Assembly: GCF_000233955.1 (NCBI RefSeq)
Contig: NZ_JH376591.1
Coordinates: forward strand, 186,001 to 250,000
DNA length: 64,000 nt
From: Paraprevotella clara YIT 11840
GTDB lineage: Bacteria > Bacteroidota > Bacteroidia > Bacteroidales > Bacteroidaceae
Reading direction: 5' to 3'
In this document: piece by piece, positions 26,884 through 36,361 of the stretch
Layout: each line of letters opens with the position of its first letter
Position numbering within the stretch: position 1 is the stretch's first letter
The notes under the pieces: model-generated
Databases searched by the model: none
What the model saw: the letters and a program-made list of their open reading frames with translations, nothing else
What the model was told of the DNA's origin: nothing
Translations under genes and position numbers: made by a program

Positions 26884-27489
26884 ATGGCCATAAAATTTCA
26901 ATATAACAAAACATCGTTGCAGCAGCTTGAAAAACAACTCAAGATGCGCGTACGTACGTTGCCTATCATCAAGAACAAGGAGAGTGCGTTGCGCATGGAG
27001 GTGAAGAAGTGCAAGGCGGAAGCGGCGGAACTGGCACGCAACCTGGAGGCGCAGATTCAGGCTTACGAGGCGATGTTTGCATTATGGAGCGAATTTGACC
27101 CGACGATAGTTGGGGTCAAAGACGTGGATTTGGGCGTGAAAAAGATAGCCGGGGTACGGGTGCCGGTGCTGAACAGTGTGGAATTGGAGGTGCGTCCGTT
27201 CAGTATGTTCAGCAGTCCTAAGTGGTATTATGACGGGATTTCTTTGTTGCGCGGTCTGGCGCGGACGGCTATAGAAAGGGAATTCGTGCAGGCCAAGCTC
27301 GACCTGTTGGAGTATTCGCGCAAGAAGACGACCCAGAAGGTGAACCTTTTCGAGAAGGTGCAGATACCCGGTTATGAGGATGCGTTACGAAAAATCAAAC
27401 GTTTCATGGAGGATGAGGAAAACTTGTCCAAGTCTTCCCAGAAAATATTAAAGACCCTTCAGGAGAAGAGAAAGGAGGCCGAGGCATGA
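26884..27489 (+). CDS. ntpD: V-type ATP synthase subunit D
   Basis: The 201-residue protein has long helices at both ends (TSLQQLEKQLKMRVRTLP and ALRKIKRFMEDEENLSKSSQ), the coiled-coil rotor shaft of V-type enzymes. It transmits rotation between the A/B head and the membrane ring. Its stop overlaps the start of subunit I in an ATGA arrangement, so translation is coupled. Confidence 0.9.
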   Translation: MAIKFQYNKTSLQQLEKQLKMRVRTLPIIKNKESALRMEVKKCKAEAAELARNLEAQIQAYEAMFALWSEFDPTIVGVKDVDLGVKKIAGVRVPVLNSVELEVRPFSMFSSPKWYYDGISLLRGLARTAIEREFVQAKLDLLEYSRKKTTQKVNLFEKVQIPGYEDALRKIKRFMEDEENLSKSSQKILKTLQEKRKEAEA

Positions 27490-29333
27490 TTACGAAGATG
27501 AAGAAACTTACTTTCCTTATTTACTATAAGGAGTATGAAGCTTTCTTGAAGCGGATGCAGGAGCTGGGGGTATTGCACGTGCAGACTGCACAGGAGGGTT
27601 CCGTAGAGCCTACATCCGAATTGGAGGCCAAACTCAAACAGACAGAGCATGTGAAAGCATGGATAAACCGTCTGGAGGCCATGGAAGCGACGGATGTACC
27701 GTTGGCCTCTGACCGGAGTGCGGCAGATATCCTTTTGCATTTGGATGAGATGGACGAAGCCCGCCGGGTGAAGGAAACGGAACTCCAGCGTTTGCGTAAG
27801 GATGAGGCTGCGCTGTTGCCTTGGGGCGATTTCGATCCGGTGCGTGTCGAGGGGTTGTCGGACATCGGTTATGCCATGGGATTTTTTGTATGTCCCGAAC
27901 GTTCGTTCAATGAAGAGTGGGCGGAACTGTATTATGCTACTGAAGTAACCCGTGAAAAAGGCAAGGTCTATTTCGCGACCCTTACGCCGGTGGGTGAGGA
28001 GGTGGTACTCGATGCCGAACGGTTGCGTCTGCCTCATGTCTCATTGGCGGATTTGCGGAAGCAAATACGTGAAAAGGAAGAAGGAATAGCCGCTATAGAA
28101 CATGAAATGGGTAGGCTGGCGCAAGGCTATGTGAGCCGACTTCGTGGTTATGAAGATGAATTGCGCACCTCCATTGCTTTCGAACGCGTGGTTTTGGGTA
28201 CGGAACAAGTGGCCGATAACCACTTGATGGTGTTGCAGGGATGGATTCCGGAAGACAAAGAAGCCGAAGTGAAATCTTTCCTTTCCACTCAGGAGGTCTA
28301 TTATGAGATACGTGCGGCGCGCAGGGAAGATAACGCTCCGATTAAATTGAAGAACAATGCATTCGTACGTATGTACGAGGTGCTGACGAAGATGTACGGC
28401 ATGCCCGACTATGCGGAGTTCGACCCCACACCATTGGTCGCCCCGTTTTTCACGTTATTCTTTGCTTTCTGCATGGGCGATGCCGGTTACGGATTGGTGC
28501 TGATTGCTTTGGGATTTTTCCTGAAACACAAGCTTTCTCCATCTTTGAAGGGTATCATGAACTTAGTGATTACACTGGGAGCGGCCACCACCGTGTTCGG
28601 TGCCGTTTTGGGTACGTTCTTCGGGGTGAGCCTCTTCGACGTAGATGTGCCTGAGTGGATGAAACAATTCATGATCGTGGGTAAGATAGGCGATACGAGC
28701 TATGACAAACAAATGCTATTAGCCTTGATTATCGGCGTGGTGCACATTTGCATTGCCATGACGGTGAAAGCCATCGGTGCTACGGTACGCTACGGTTTCA
28801 AGGAGTCGCTCTCTGATTGGGGATGGCTGCTGCTTGTCGTCGGTTTCATCTGTACGGGCGGCCTTTCTTTTATGAAAGTGATTTCGGAGAATGTGGCGGG
28901 TACGTCTTTTCTTGTGATCGGCAGCGTGGCGGCCATCGGTATCTATTTGCTGAATAATCTCCACCGCAATGTTTTTGCCAATATCGGTGCCGGATTGTGG
29001 GACACGTATAACATGGCTACTGGGCTGATGGGCGACGTACTTTCCTATATCCGTCTGTATGCTCTCGGGTTGGCCGGCGGTATGTTGGGCGGTGTGTTCA
29101 ACCAGTTGGCCTTTATGGTGCGCGACGGAGCGGGAGACACCTTGTACGGAGTTCCCGGTTGGTTGGGTTGCGGACTGATTCTGGTGTTCGGTCATACGTT
29201 GAACATCGCCATGTCTTGCTTGAGTGCTTTCGTGCACCCGCTTCGTCTGACTTTTGTGGAATATTTTAAGAACTCCGGCTACGACGGAAAAGGAGAGGTA
29301 TACGAGCCTTTCAGTATAGTAAAAAACAAATAA
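27486..29333 (+). CDS. ntpI: V-type ATP synthase subunit I
   Basis: The N-terminal half is soluble and helical (EYEAFLKRMQELGVLHVQTA). From about residue 315 seven or so membrane helices follow, with LGAATTVFGAVLGTFFGVSL and GDVLSYIRLYALGLAGGMLG. SYIRLYALG carries the conserved arginine that faces the ion-binding glutamate of subunit K. This is the stator membrane subunit forming the ion half-channels. The 615 residues are typical. It starts within the end of D. Confidence 0.93.
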   Translation: MITKMKKLTFLIYYKEYEAFLKRMQELGVLHVQTAQEGSVEPTSELEAKLKQTEHVKAWINRLEAMEATDVPLASDRSAADILLHLDEMDEARRVKETELQRLRKDEAALLPWGDFDPVRVEGLSDIGYAMGFFVCPERSFNEEWAELYYATEVTREKGKVYFATLTPVGEEVVLDAERLRLPHVSLADLRKQIREKEEGIAAIEHEMGRLAQGYVSRLRGYEDELRTSIAFERVVLGTEQVADNHLMVLQGWIPEDKEAEVKSFLSTQEVYYEIRAARREDNAPIKLKNNAFVRMYEVLTKMYGMPDYAEFDPTPLVAPFFTLFFAFCMGDAGYGLVLIALGFFLKHKLSPSLKGIMNLVITLGAATTVFGAVLGTFFGVSLFDVDVPEWMKQFMIVGKIGDTSYDKQMLLALIIGVVHICIAMTVKAIGATVRYGFKESLSDWGWLLLVVGFICTGGLSFMKVISENVAGTSFLVIGSVAAIGIYLLNNLHRNVFANIGAGLWDTYNMATGLMGDVLSYIRLYALGLAGGMLGGVFNQLAFMVRDGAGDTLYGVPGWLGCGLILVFGHTLNIAMSCLSAFVHPLRLTFVEYFKNSGYDGKGEVYEPFSIVKNK

Positions 29334-29358
29334 TCAATTAATCACAAATAAAATTTAG

Positions 29359-29784
<426 letters not shown>

Positions 29785-29810
29785 ATTAATAAGCATTTGA
29801 TAAAGATTGT

Positions 29811-29848
29811 CAGGCCGCGTTCGTTGAGAACGCGGCCTGATGTCTTTT
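29811..29848 (+). terminator. Terminator of the V-ATPase operon
   Basis: CAGGCCGCGTTC (29811-29822) and GAACGCGGCCTG (29828-29839) form a perfect 12-bp GC-rich stem with a five-base loop. A short TCTTTT follows. It lies 27 bases after subunit K. Confidence 0.75.
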
Positions 29849-30111
29849 AGAACACTTCGAAAGCGGCGATACGGTTCCGGAGCCATGCTCGGGACGTAAC
29901 GCTTGTCTGCTCTTGGATTCAAAACGTGTAAAACCAGATAGAATAGAAGGTGGAGGAAGTCAATTCAGCCACCTGCGGCAAACGAAAAATCAATCTCTTG
30001 AGATTGATTTTTCGTTTGCCGCAGATTGATTTTCGTTTTGGCGCACAATTTTTCCCTATTCTCAACTCGTTGTATACGAGTTGTTTATAAATCCCTTTTT
30101 CTGTCCTCCAT
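29849..30111. other. Convergent intergenic region with palindrome
   Basis: This region between the V-ATPase terminator and the end of the protease operon holds no gene that I can support. Its main content is a near-identical inverted pair at 29973-30024, followed by a degenerate third copy (TTTTCGTTTTGGCGC near 30030-30044). Confidence 0.6.
29973..30024. repeat. Perfect 25-bp palindrome (interspersed repeat family)
   Basis: Arms at 29973-29997 and 30000-30024 are perfectly complementary over 25 bases with a two-base centre. The outer part reads TTTTTCGTTTGCCGCAG at 30008-30024. A related sequence (16 of 17 bases) recurs at 47136-47152, in another 3'-end region, so this is probably a member of a repeat family. 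Confidence 0.85.
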
Positions 30112-30480
30112 TTACCGGATTGAATCGGTTTGGAAAATGGCCGGCATGTCCGGCTCGGTATGTTCATAGTCGTAGGGCGAGGGGGCTATGCCTCCGTCTC
30201 CGGGTCCCGAGGTACCGCTGTTGGTACGTATGCGCCCGTCGGCGATGGCGATGTCCCAGTCCGTGCGTGCAACGTAGGCCTGTTGGGCGAGGGTGTCGGT
30301 CACGGCACAGGTGCCTACCACGGTATGCGTCACCATCGAAAAGTAAGTCCATTGGCCCTTTACGTTGGGGATGACGGCCATGCGGTCTGCCGCAGGGCCG
30401 CCGGTGGCGAGGGGGTGCTCGGCGGAACAGGCTGCCGCGAGAAGGGAGAGGCACGCCAGGCGTGCGAGTTGTTTTTTCAT
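30112..30480 (-). CDS. Short HmuY-like lipoprotein (N-terminal half only)
   Basis: A lipobox (LLAAAC18) leads a 122-residue protein. It contains GQWTYFSM (42-49), TDWDIAIADGRIRTNSGTSG (73-92) and GDGG (94-97). In HmuY-family hemophores, YFSF, then WD-A---Y-[IV]-[TR]N-G-SG-G-GG is the conserved first half of the fold. It stops where the second half of HmuY (about 200 residues in total) would begin. A C-terminal HmuY-like segment is found at the end of the upstream protease instead. It is the last gene of the operon. Whether it binds haem is unknown: the P. gingivalis haem-binding histidines lie outside what is present here. Confidence 0.5.
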   Translation of the reverse strand: MKKQLARLACLSLLAAACSAEHPLATGGPAADRMAVIPNVKGQWTYFSMVTHTVVGTCAVTDTLAQQAYVARTDWDIAIADGRIRTNSGTSGPGDGGIAPSPYDYEHTEPDMPAIFQTDSIR

Positions 30481-30507
30481 TCGTTCTGTCTTTTTAAGTT
30501 ATTCCGG

Positions 30508-31980
30508 TTATTCCGTTGTTCGGTAGCGCAGGGTGATGGTCTGGCTGCCGGTGTCGGGGTTGGCGAAGCGTATCTTGGCCTGCCGGCCTTCGGCCGTGCG
30601 CAGGAGGAAGGTACGGTCGGTCACGTTGCCTGCCTCGTCGGTGTAACGAAAGGCCGAGGCGGAGACGGGAGCGTCTTCTGCGGCTCGGATGCTGAAAGGA
30701 TTGCTGCCGTCGCGCAGCTCCACTGGTAGAGTGCCACGGTAGGGGTATTCCACGGGCTGCGCCCCACGGTAGTCCACGATGGAGAGGGCCGTGACGCGCC
30801 CCGTGCCCTTCACCTTACCCCTGAAACCACGCAGGATATTGAGGTAGAATGTTTCGCCGCCGCGCCCTTCTTCCGTCATGTATTCGGTCAGGTCCAGGGC
30901 TATTTCGATATTTCCGGGCATGTATTGCCCCTGCATGGGGTAGTCTCCCCCTTGGTTGTAGAAAGCCCGGCAGGTGTGGTAGCCGATGATGCCCCGTTCG
31001 TCTACGTCGCTTTCCGTGGCCAGACCGAAAGAGAGGTCGTTGCGTGAAGAGAAGTCGAGCGCGAGGCGGAAGACTACGAGGGGGCGGTGGATGCGCACGC
31101 GGATGGCTTCCACCGTGCTGCCCAGTTGCTGTTCGGGCACGCGGGTATCACGGAAAAAGTCGTAGGGGAGATAGAAGCGTCCGCGGTCGTGGCTATGGGT
31201 GCCCCAGGAGTTGACCACGATGAAGGCTCCCGTGTGCGGTGTCCCCTGTGCGTCGGTGTAGACGACCGTGTCGTCGTATCCGGCTATGGTGAGGGCGTGT
31301 GCCCCGTCCGTGGCAAGGCCTTTGAGCAAGGAGCGGTAGCCGGTGAGCGAGGGACCCTGGTAGTCGTCGTCGATTTCCCATCCGCGGCTCATGGCCGAGA
31401 AGGTGAGTACACCGCCCACCGCGCTGCCGTCGCCGGCATCGTAGAGCCAGCGTTTCATCAGGGGGATACTGTCGGCAAACGTCAGCACCTCCTGCGTGCG
31501 GTATTGCAGGGCCTTGTAGTATTTGTCATATCCCGTGGCCCATTTGAATTGGTAGGTGCCGGAGATGCCGTAGTCCTGTTCGGTCATGATGCCGTAACGC
31601 TCAGACAGGTAGAGGCCCTGGTCTACAAAGTCGCCCTGGTCCTGTCCGTCATTGAGCAGGTTCCACGAAAACTGATAGCTGAAGCGATGGTCGGCAGAAG
31701 CATGTGCGTCGCGGTCGAGCAGGCGGTTGATTTCGTAAGTGAACATGTAACCTATGCCGGAAGCCTGGGCACAGGAACCGCCCATCTGGTCCAATATGGG
31801 CGGAAAGAATTTCCGTGTGGAATTGTCCACCGCAGGCGGTAACTGTACTTCTGCCCGGCTTTGCAGGCAGAAAGGTGTGCGCGGCAGGTGCATGTCGCTT
31901 CCGTCGGGGACTTGCGCCCATGCGCCTTGGGCGCATAGGTGCAAGGTTATGTATAAAAGAGGTATGAGTTTACTTTTCAT
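30508..31980 (-). CDS. Papain-like (C1) cysteine peptidase with HmuY-like C-terminus
   Basis: Signal peptide (ends WAQ23). Catalytic features of the C1 papain family: Gln65 and Cys70 in LDQMGGSCAQ, His228 in GAHALTIAGYD, Asn257 in VVNSWG. From about 270 on, a beta-rich region of 220 residues has no assigned function. Its end, DRTFLLRTAEGRQAKIRF (455-472) then TITLRYRTTE (481-490), resembles the last strands of HmuY-family proteins. The start codon overlaps the end of the previous gene by 11 bases, and the next gene (HmuY N-half) follows after 27 bases. Probable periplasmic or surface protease that feeds the TonB receptor of the same operon. Confidence 0.85.
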   Translation of the reverse strand: MKSKLIPLLYITLHLCAQGAWAQVPDGSDMHLPRTPFCLQSRAEVQLPPAVDNSTRKFFPPILDQMGGSCAQASGIGYMFTYEINRLLDRDAHASADHRFSYQFSWNLLNDGQDQGDFVDQGLYLSERYGIMTEQDYGISGTYQFKWATGYDKYYKALQYRTQEVLTFADSIPLMKRWLYDAGDGSAVGGVLTFSAMSRGWEIDDDYQGPSLTGYRSLLKGLATDGAHALTIAGYDDTVVYTDAQGTPHTGAFIVVNSWGTHSHDRGRFYLPYDFFRDTRVPEQQLGSTVEAIRVRIHRPLVVFRLALDFSSRNDLSFGLATESDVDERGIIGYHTCRAFYNQGGDYPMQGQYMPGNIEIALDLTEYMTEEGRGGETFYLNILRGFRGKVKGTGRVTALSIVDYRGAQPVEYPYRGTLPVELRDGSNPFSIRAAEDAPVSASAFRYTDEAGNVTDRTFLLRTAEGRQAKIRFANPDTGSQTITLRYRTTE

Positions 31981-34144
31981 GGATGCGGCGGTAGGTTTTC
32001 AGGGCTTCCTGTCGGACGGTATCGGGGAGCGATGCGTCTTCACTCATTTTCAAGGCTGTCGCCGCGATGTCGGCGGCATGGCAGGAAACGGTGTGCCATC
32101 CTAAGGCTTCGAGCAGCAAGATTTGAGTGTTCCCGTCTCCGCAGTCCTGCAGGTAAACCAACAACTCCGGAACTTTGTGGTGCGGCAAGGTGTTGCGCAG
32201 GGCACGGATGGTGAAGGTCCGGTCTTTTTCTGAGGCTTCGCCCTTTACCACCTTGTCGATGTCGGTGGTCAGACGGTCGGCACTGTGGGCTATGGTATTT
32301 CTGATTTTACCGCGGAGGTTGTTCTTGTCGAGGTATTGTACGGATGGCGCATCGAACTGCCGGTCGAATTCGGCGAGCAGGTCTTCTTTGGGGAAGCAGG
32401 CGAGAGCCGTCATGACATTAAAGTTGCAACGGTCGCTGGTATTATTGGCGATAGACAGCCGGATGAGGGCCGGAATAAGACGCCGGTCGCCGTTTTTGGC
32501 GATGAAGCGTATCGCTTGGCGCTGTACCAGTTCATAGGCATCCTGCGAGGCTTCCGTCACGGCTGTAATGAAATGGTCGTCGGGGGTGGCGGAGAGGGCC
32601 ATCAGCGCTTCTAAGCGGACTACGCCGTAAGGAGATTCACGATAGATGCGGAGCAGGTCGGCCGACGAGAGCGCACCGGCTCTTCTCAACTGTTCGATGG
32701 CCAATGACTGCACGTCCGGCAAAGGGCTTTTCAACAGCTTTTTCCAAGAAGAAACCTTATTTTGCAACAGCAGGCCGTCCACATCCACACTTCCGGGTAC
32801 GGGGGCAAAGCGGAACGTGGGATCGCCGATGACATGGGACTCCAGGAGATTGGAAAAGCGTACTACGTCTCCTACGCAACCGCCTTGGGCTGTCAGTCCG
32901 ATGAAACGATCGTACCATTTGTCTTGCAAGGCATTGACCGTATTGGCTATGACAGCCACCGTAGAGCCTGGCTGGAAGATGTATTCGTTCGCTATGCAGT
33001 CATCCTGGTGGAAGGAGCCGCAGAAGCAGGCATCAATCACTACGACGGGTACATTGGGACGATAGCCGAATATTTTGAAATCCTCCAGATGCAGGTCTTC
33101 GTTAGCTACAAGAGTAGAGTCGGCAATGCGCAGGCTGTCGGCCAGCGGGTTGTCGCCGAGCCAGGTGGACGGCAGGTCGAAACGTTTCTCCAGTACCACG
33201 CGCAGGGAGTCGTAATTACGTCCTCTTTCGCGGGCTTCCTCCACGTGCATCCTCACGTTGCGGATGATAAACTCCTTAGCCTCGCGCACCGTACGGATGG
33301 GAGCCGTACCGTTCAGGTATTCCGTGTCGAAATAGCCGTGGTGGTGCAGGATGGCCAGGTCCAGGTCGGTACGCATCATTTCGTTCATCAGATGTTCTTT
33401 TACCGGATTGTGGTCGGTGTGGTCCATATAGCTGATGCGGTTGGTGCGTCCGGCCAATGAGGGAAAATGTTCGAAATAAGCCGCTTTCTCGTCCATGCGG
33501 GCGGTTTTGGATTCGGAGATATACCCGTGGCCGCTGAAGAAAAACAGTTGTCCGAGCGCCCGTTGTCTTTCTTTCTCCCTTACAGCCTTGGTCAGATATT
33601 CCCTGAGCTTCTGGTAGCGGGAGCTTTCGGGCGTGTCGGTAGGCCGGATACGTCCGCTGTACAAGTCCGGATAGATTTTCTGGCTGCTTTGGGGAGTGAG
33701 GGAATAATAAAAATAGGGCTTGTCTTCATCCTTACCCTGAAACTTGAATTGTAGGCCGAAGTCATCGTAGAACCGGTCTGAAGGGACAGACGACTCGCGG
33801 CGGTCATTCTTTTGGTTCATCTTAAAGGCACTGGTCAGGTGCTGTGCGTCGCGAACCATGACGATGGGGATGTCGCCCACGAAAACAGTCCCTACGATAG
33901 GTTCGGATTTCTGTTCGTGCAAATGTTTCAGGGTGGCACGGATGGAGTCGGGCACCTGCCACCGGTCGATGACCGTGTATACTTTAAGGCCATGCAGGCG
34001 CTCTATGGCGCGGGCATAAGCGTCTACTTCAGGCCGTGCTTCCTGATAACTCACCGAGTCGATGACGATGGCAAATCCGTTACGTGCCGCAATTTGAACC
34101 GTAAAAGCCAGACAAGTAAGGACGGATAATAATAGTTTTTTCAT
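31970..34144 (-). CDS. Clan CD (gingipain C25-like) peptidase with HEAT-like repeats, copy 1
   Basis: The signal peptide ends near AARN. Residues 22-400 resemble the caspase/gingipain fold: GFAIVIDSVSY, then a fold-defining strand VGTVFVGDIPIVM, PDLYSGRIRPTD, and the catalytic His in AILHHHG (His269) and Cys in VVVIDAC (Cys373). The remaining 300 residues show helical repeats like HEAT motifs (SLAIEQLRRAGAL, VRLEALMALSATPDDHF). It has no T9SS tail and no lipobox, so it is likely periplasmic. The adjacent upstream gene (34167) is a paralogue sharing all motifs. Specificity is not predictable from the sequence. Confidence 0.8.
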   Translation of the reverse strand: MKKLLLSVLTCLAFTVQIAARNGFAIVIDSVSYQEARPEVDAYARAIERLHGLKVYTVIDRWQVPDSIRATLKHLHEQKSEPIVGTVFVGDIPIVMVRDAQHLTSAFKMNQKNDRRESSVPSDRFYDDFGLQFKFQGKDEDKPYFYYSLTPQSSQKIYPDLYSGRIRPTDTPESSRYQKLREYLTKAVREKERQRALGQLFFFSGHGYISESKTARMDEKAAYFEHFPSLAGRTNRISYMDHTDHNPVKEHLMNEMMRTDLDLAILHHHGYFDTEYLNGTAPIRTVREAKEFIIRNVRMHVEEARERGRNYDSLRVVLEKRFDLPSTWLGDNPLADSLRIADSTLVANEDLHLEDFKIFGYRPNVPVVVIDACFCGSFHQDDCIANEYIFQPGSTVAVIANTVNALQDKWYDRFIGLTAQGGCVGDVVRFSNLLESHVIGDPTFRFAPVPGSVDVDGLLLQNKVSSWKKLLKSPLPDVQSLAIEQLRRAGALSSADLLRIYRESPYGVVRLEALMALSATPDDHFITAVTEASQDAYELVQRQAIRFIAKNGDRRLIPALIRLSIANNTSDRCNFNVMTALACFPKEDLLAEFDRQFDAPSVQYLDKNNLRGKIRNTIAHSADRLTTDIDKVVKGEASEKDRTFTIRALRNTLPHHKVPELLVYLQDCGDGNTQILLLEALGWHTVSCHAADIAATALKMSEDASLPDTVRQEALKTYRRIHEK

Positions 34145-34166
34145 TATGTTTCTTGTTCTATGAGGG

Positions 34167-36350
34167 TTATTTCAATCGTTTGTAGGTTTTCAGAGCTTCT
34201 TGGCGCACTTGTTCCGAGTGGGAAGTGTCTTTCATGAGTTTTTCCACTACGGGGAGTACCTGTGCCGAAGTATAGGCCTGGCGGTGCCATCCCAAAGCCT
34301 CGAGCAACGGTAACAGCAGTTCGTCGTCTTTTAGCGTGGCGGTATAACCGGCTACTTGGGGCAAGAGGTAAGGCGGGCAATAGATTCGCATGAAATTGAT
34401 TTGTGTCAAAGCACGTTTGTGCGACATTTCTCCTTTACACAGCTTTTCAATCTCTTCGTCCCATCTTCCGGCATAGTTTTCGGCGTTTTTCAATACGCCT
34501 TTGGCATAGGTTTCGGGTTGGACCACGTAGGGAGCCACTTGCCGGAGTCTGTCCTCTACGGCGGGGAGCAGATTCTGTCGGGAAAAGAACTGTGCGCCTT
34601 GCAGGGCATTGAATGCCACTCGCGCCGATGTATTTACGTCGCAGAGTTTCCCGGCCAACGTATTTGCCAGACGAGGATCACCGTTTTTGATAAGCGCATT
34701 GACTGCAAAACGCTGCAGCAATTCGAAATTGTCGTATGCTGCGTTTTCAATGGCAGAGACAAAGTCGTCGGAATGCCGTTGTTGGAGGAGCAAGAACGCT
34801 TCCAGGCGGACACTTTCGTAGGGTGACGTTTTCAGATATTCCAACAGGTGTTGGTCGGAGAGTTCCTTGCTTTCTTGCAACTGGTGCAAGGCCAATGCCT
34901 GTATATCCGGATGGGGACTGTGGCGGAGCAACCTTTTCCAATCTTTCTGCTTGCCGGAACTGATGAGGTCATTAAGAGAGTGATCTTGTTCCGGAAAGAA
35001 TGCAAAAGTCGGGTCGCCTACCACGTGCATTTCCAAATCGGGATTGAGTTGGTTCAGGAATCCTATCATAACACCCTGTTCCAGCAGACCGGCAAAGCGG
35101 TCCGGCCACTTGTCCTGAAGTACGTTGACAGAACCTCCCAGTCCGCAGATTGTCTTTCCCGGTTGGAATATGTATTCGTTGGCAATGCAGTTCTCACGAT
35201 GCCAGGAACCGTTGTAACAGGCGTCCCAGAAGGCTACTCTGCAATTCGGCCGGAAAGCGTAGCGGGCGAAATCAGACAACACAATGTTGGTCATGGCGCT
35301 TTCCAAAGAGTCGTCCTTTGCCAAAGCGCTGTCGTCCAGCTCTGCCATCCAAGCATCGGGCAACTGGTCGCGGCTTTGTAAATTTCGTCTGATACTGTCC
35401 GTATCGTATCCGAAATGCCAGGCACGGTTCAGGGAGGAGCGGTAGCAATGCAGCAAGTACTCACGTGCTTCTTCCGCAGTTGAGGGTTTGGGCCAAGCAC
35501 TGAGGTACTGTGTGTCGTAATCGCCATGATGGTGCATGAAAGCCACGCTCAGATCCGGCGACATGAGCGCGTTCATCAATTTTTGTTTGATGAGTTTCTC
35601 GTCGGAATAGTCCATGTAGCGGTAGGCATTGGGACGGTGTGCGAGCGAAGGGAAGTGGGCATGCATGGAAGCCATTTCGTCAATATGGGCCGTTTTGGAT
35701 TCTGACAGACTGCCGCTGCCTGTATAGACAAAGACGGACATCATACGTTCGGGATGCAATTTTGCTTCCGTTGCTTTCTGCAAGTAAGCTTTGAGCTTGG
35801 TATAACGTGAACCGGGTGTATCGCCGTCGGTGGGACGGATGCGTCCGGAAAACAAATCGGGGTGTACTTGCTGACTTCCCCGTGCCGATAATGAATAGTA
35901 ATAATATGGAGCTGTACTGTCGCGTTTCAGAAAGTCGAATTGCAACGAGAAGTCGTCATAATAACGGTCTGACGGGACAGAGGATTCTTGCCAAGGCATT
36001 TTTTGGCTCATCTTGAACGCACTGCAAAGATGCTGTGCGTCGCGAATCATGGGAATGGGGATGTCACCGATAAAAACGGCGCCTATGATGGCTTCGTGAG
36101 GCTGGGCGTGCAGACCTTTGAGAGTAGCACGGATAGAATCCGGTACCCCCCACCGGTCGACTACAGTATAGACTTTGAAATGTTGTTTGGATTCCAATGC
36201 CCGGATGTATTCAGCCAGTTCGTGTTGAGCCTGTTGGTAGCTGATGGAGTCGATGACGACGGCAAAGCCTTTTCGTTCGGCGTGCAGTGTAGGGCAAAAG
36301 AAGAGCACGCACCACAGGCTGATAATAGAGTAGATGTTTCTTTTTCTCAT
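34167..36350 (-). CDS. Clan CD (gingipain C25-like) peptidase with HEAT-like repeats, copy 2
   Basis: A 727-residue paralogue of the downstream gene: FAVVIDSISYQQAQHELAEY against FAIVIDSVSYQEARPEVDAY, with IRDAQHL, SSVPSDR and PDL[FY]SGRIRPTD shared. Catalytic residues: His275 in FMHHHG and Cys378 in AFWDAC. HEAT-like repeats follow from about residue 450. The signal peptide ends at LHAE. It starts 11 bases after the stop of the DUF6850 gene and lies 22 bases before copy 1. The divergence between copies suggests different targets, or a heterodimer. Confidence 0.8.
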   Translation of the reverse strand: MRKRNIYSIISLWCVLFFCPTLHAERKGFAVVIDSISYQQAQHELAEYIRALESKQHFKVYTVVDRWGVPDSIRATLKGLHAQPHEAIIGAVFIGDIPIPMIRDAQHLCSAFKMSQKMPWQESSVPSDRYYDDFSLQFDFLKRDSTAPYYYYSLSARGSQQVHPDLFSGRIRPTDGDTPGSRYTKLKAYLQKATEAKLHPERMMSVFVYTGSGSLSESKTAHIDEMASMHAHFPSLAHRPNAYRYMDYSDEKLIKQKLMNALMSPDLSVAFMHHHGDYDTQYLSAWPKPSTAEEAREYLLHCYRSSLNRAWHFGYDTDSIRRNLQSRDQLPDAWMAELDDSALAKDDSLESAMTNIVLSDFARYAFRPNCRVAFWDACYNGSWHRENCIANEYIFQPGKTICGLGGSVNVLQDKWPDRFAGLLEQGVMIGFLNQLNPDLEMHVVGDPTFAFFPEQDHSLNDLISSGKQKDWKRLLRHSPHPDIQALALHQLQESKELSDQHLLEYLKTSPYESVRLEAFLLLQQRHSDDFVSAIENAAYDNFELLQRFAVNALIKNGDPRLANTLAGKLCDVNTSARVAFNALQGAQFFSRQNLLPAVEDRLRQVAPYVVQPETYAKGVLKNAENYAGRWDEEIEKLCKGEMSHKRALTQINFMRIYCPPYLLPQVAGYTATLKDDELLLPLLEALGWHRQAYTSAQVLPVVEKLMKDTSHSEQVRQEALKTYKRLK

Positions 36351-36361
36351 AAAACTAATCC

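Noticed and set aside
30008-30024. Terminator role for the palindrome
   Set aside because: The V-ATPase terminator at 29811-29848 already serves the plus strand, and the palindrome lacks a T-run outside its arms. It is better explained as a repeat element, although it may still affect the end of the protease operon.
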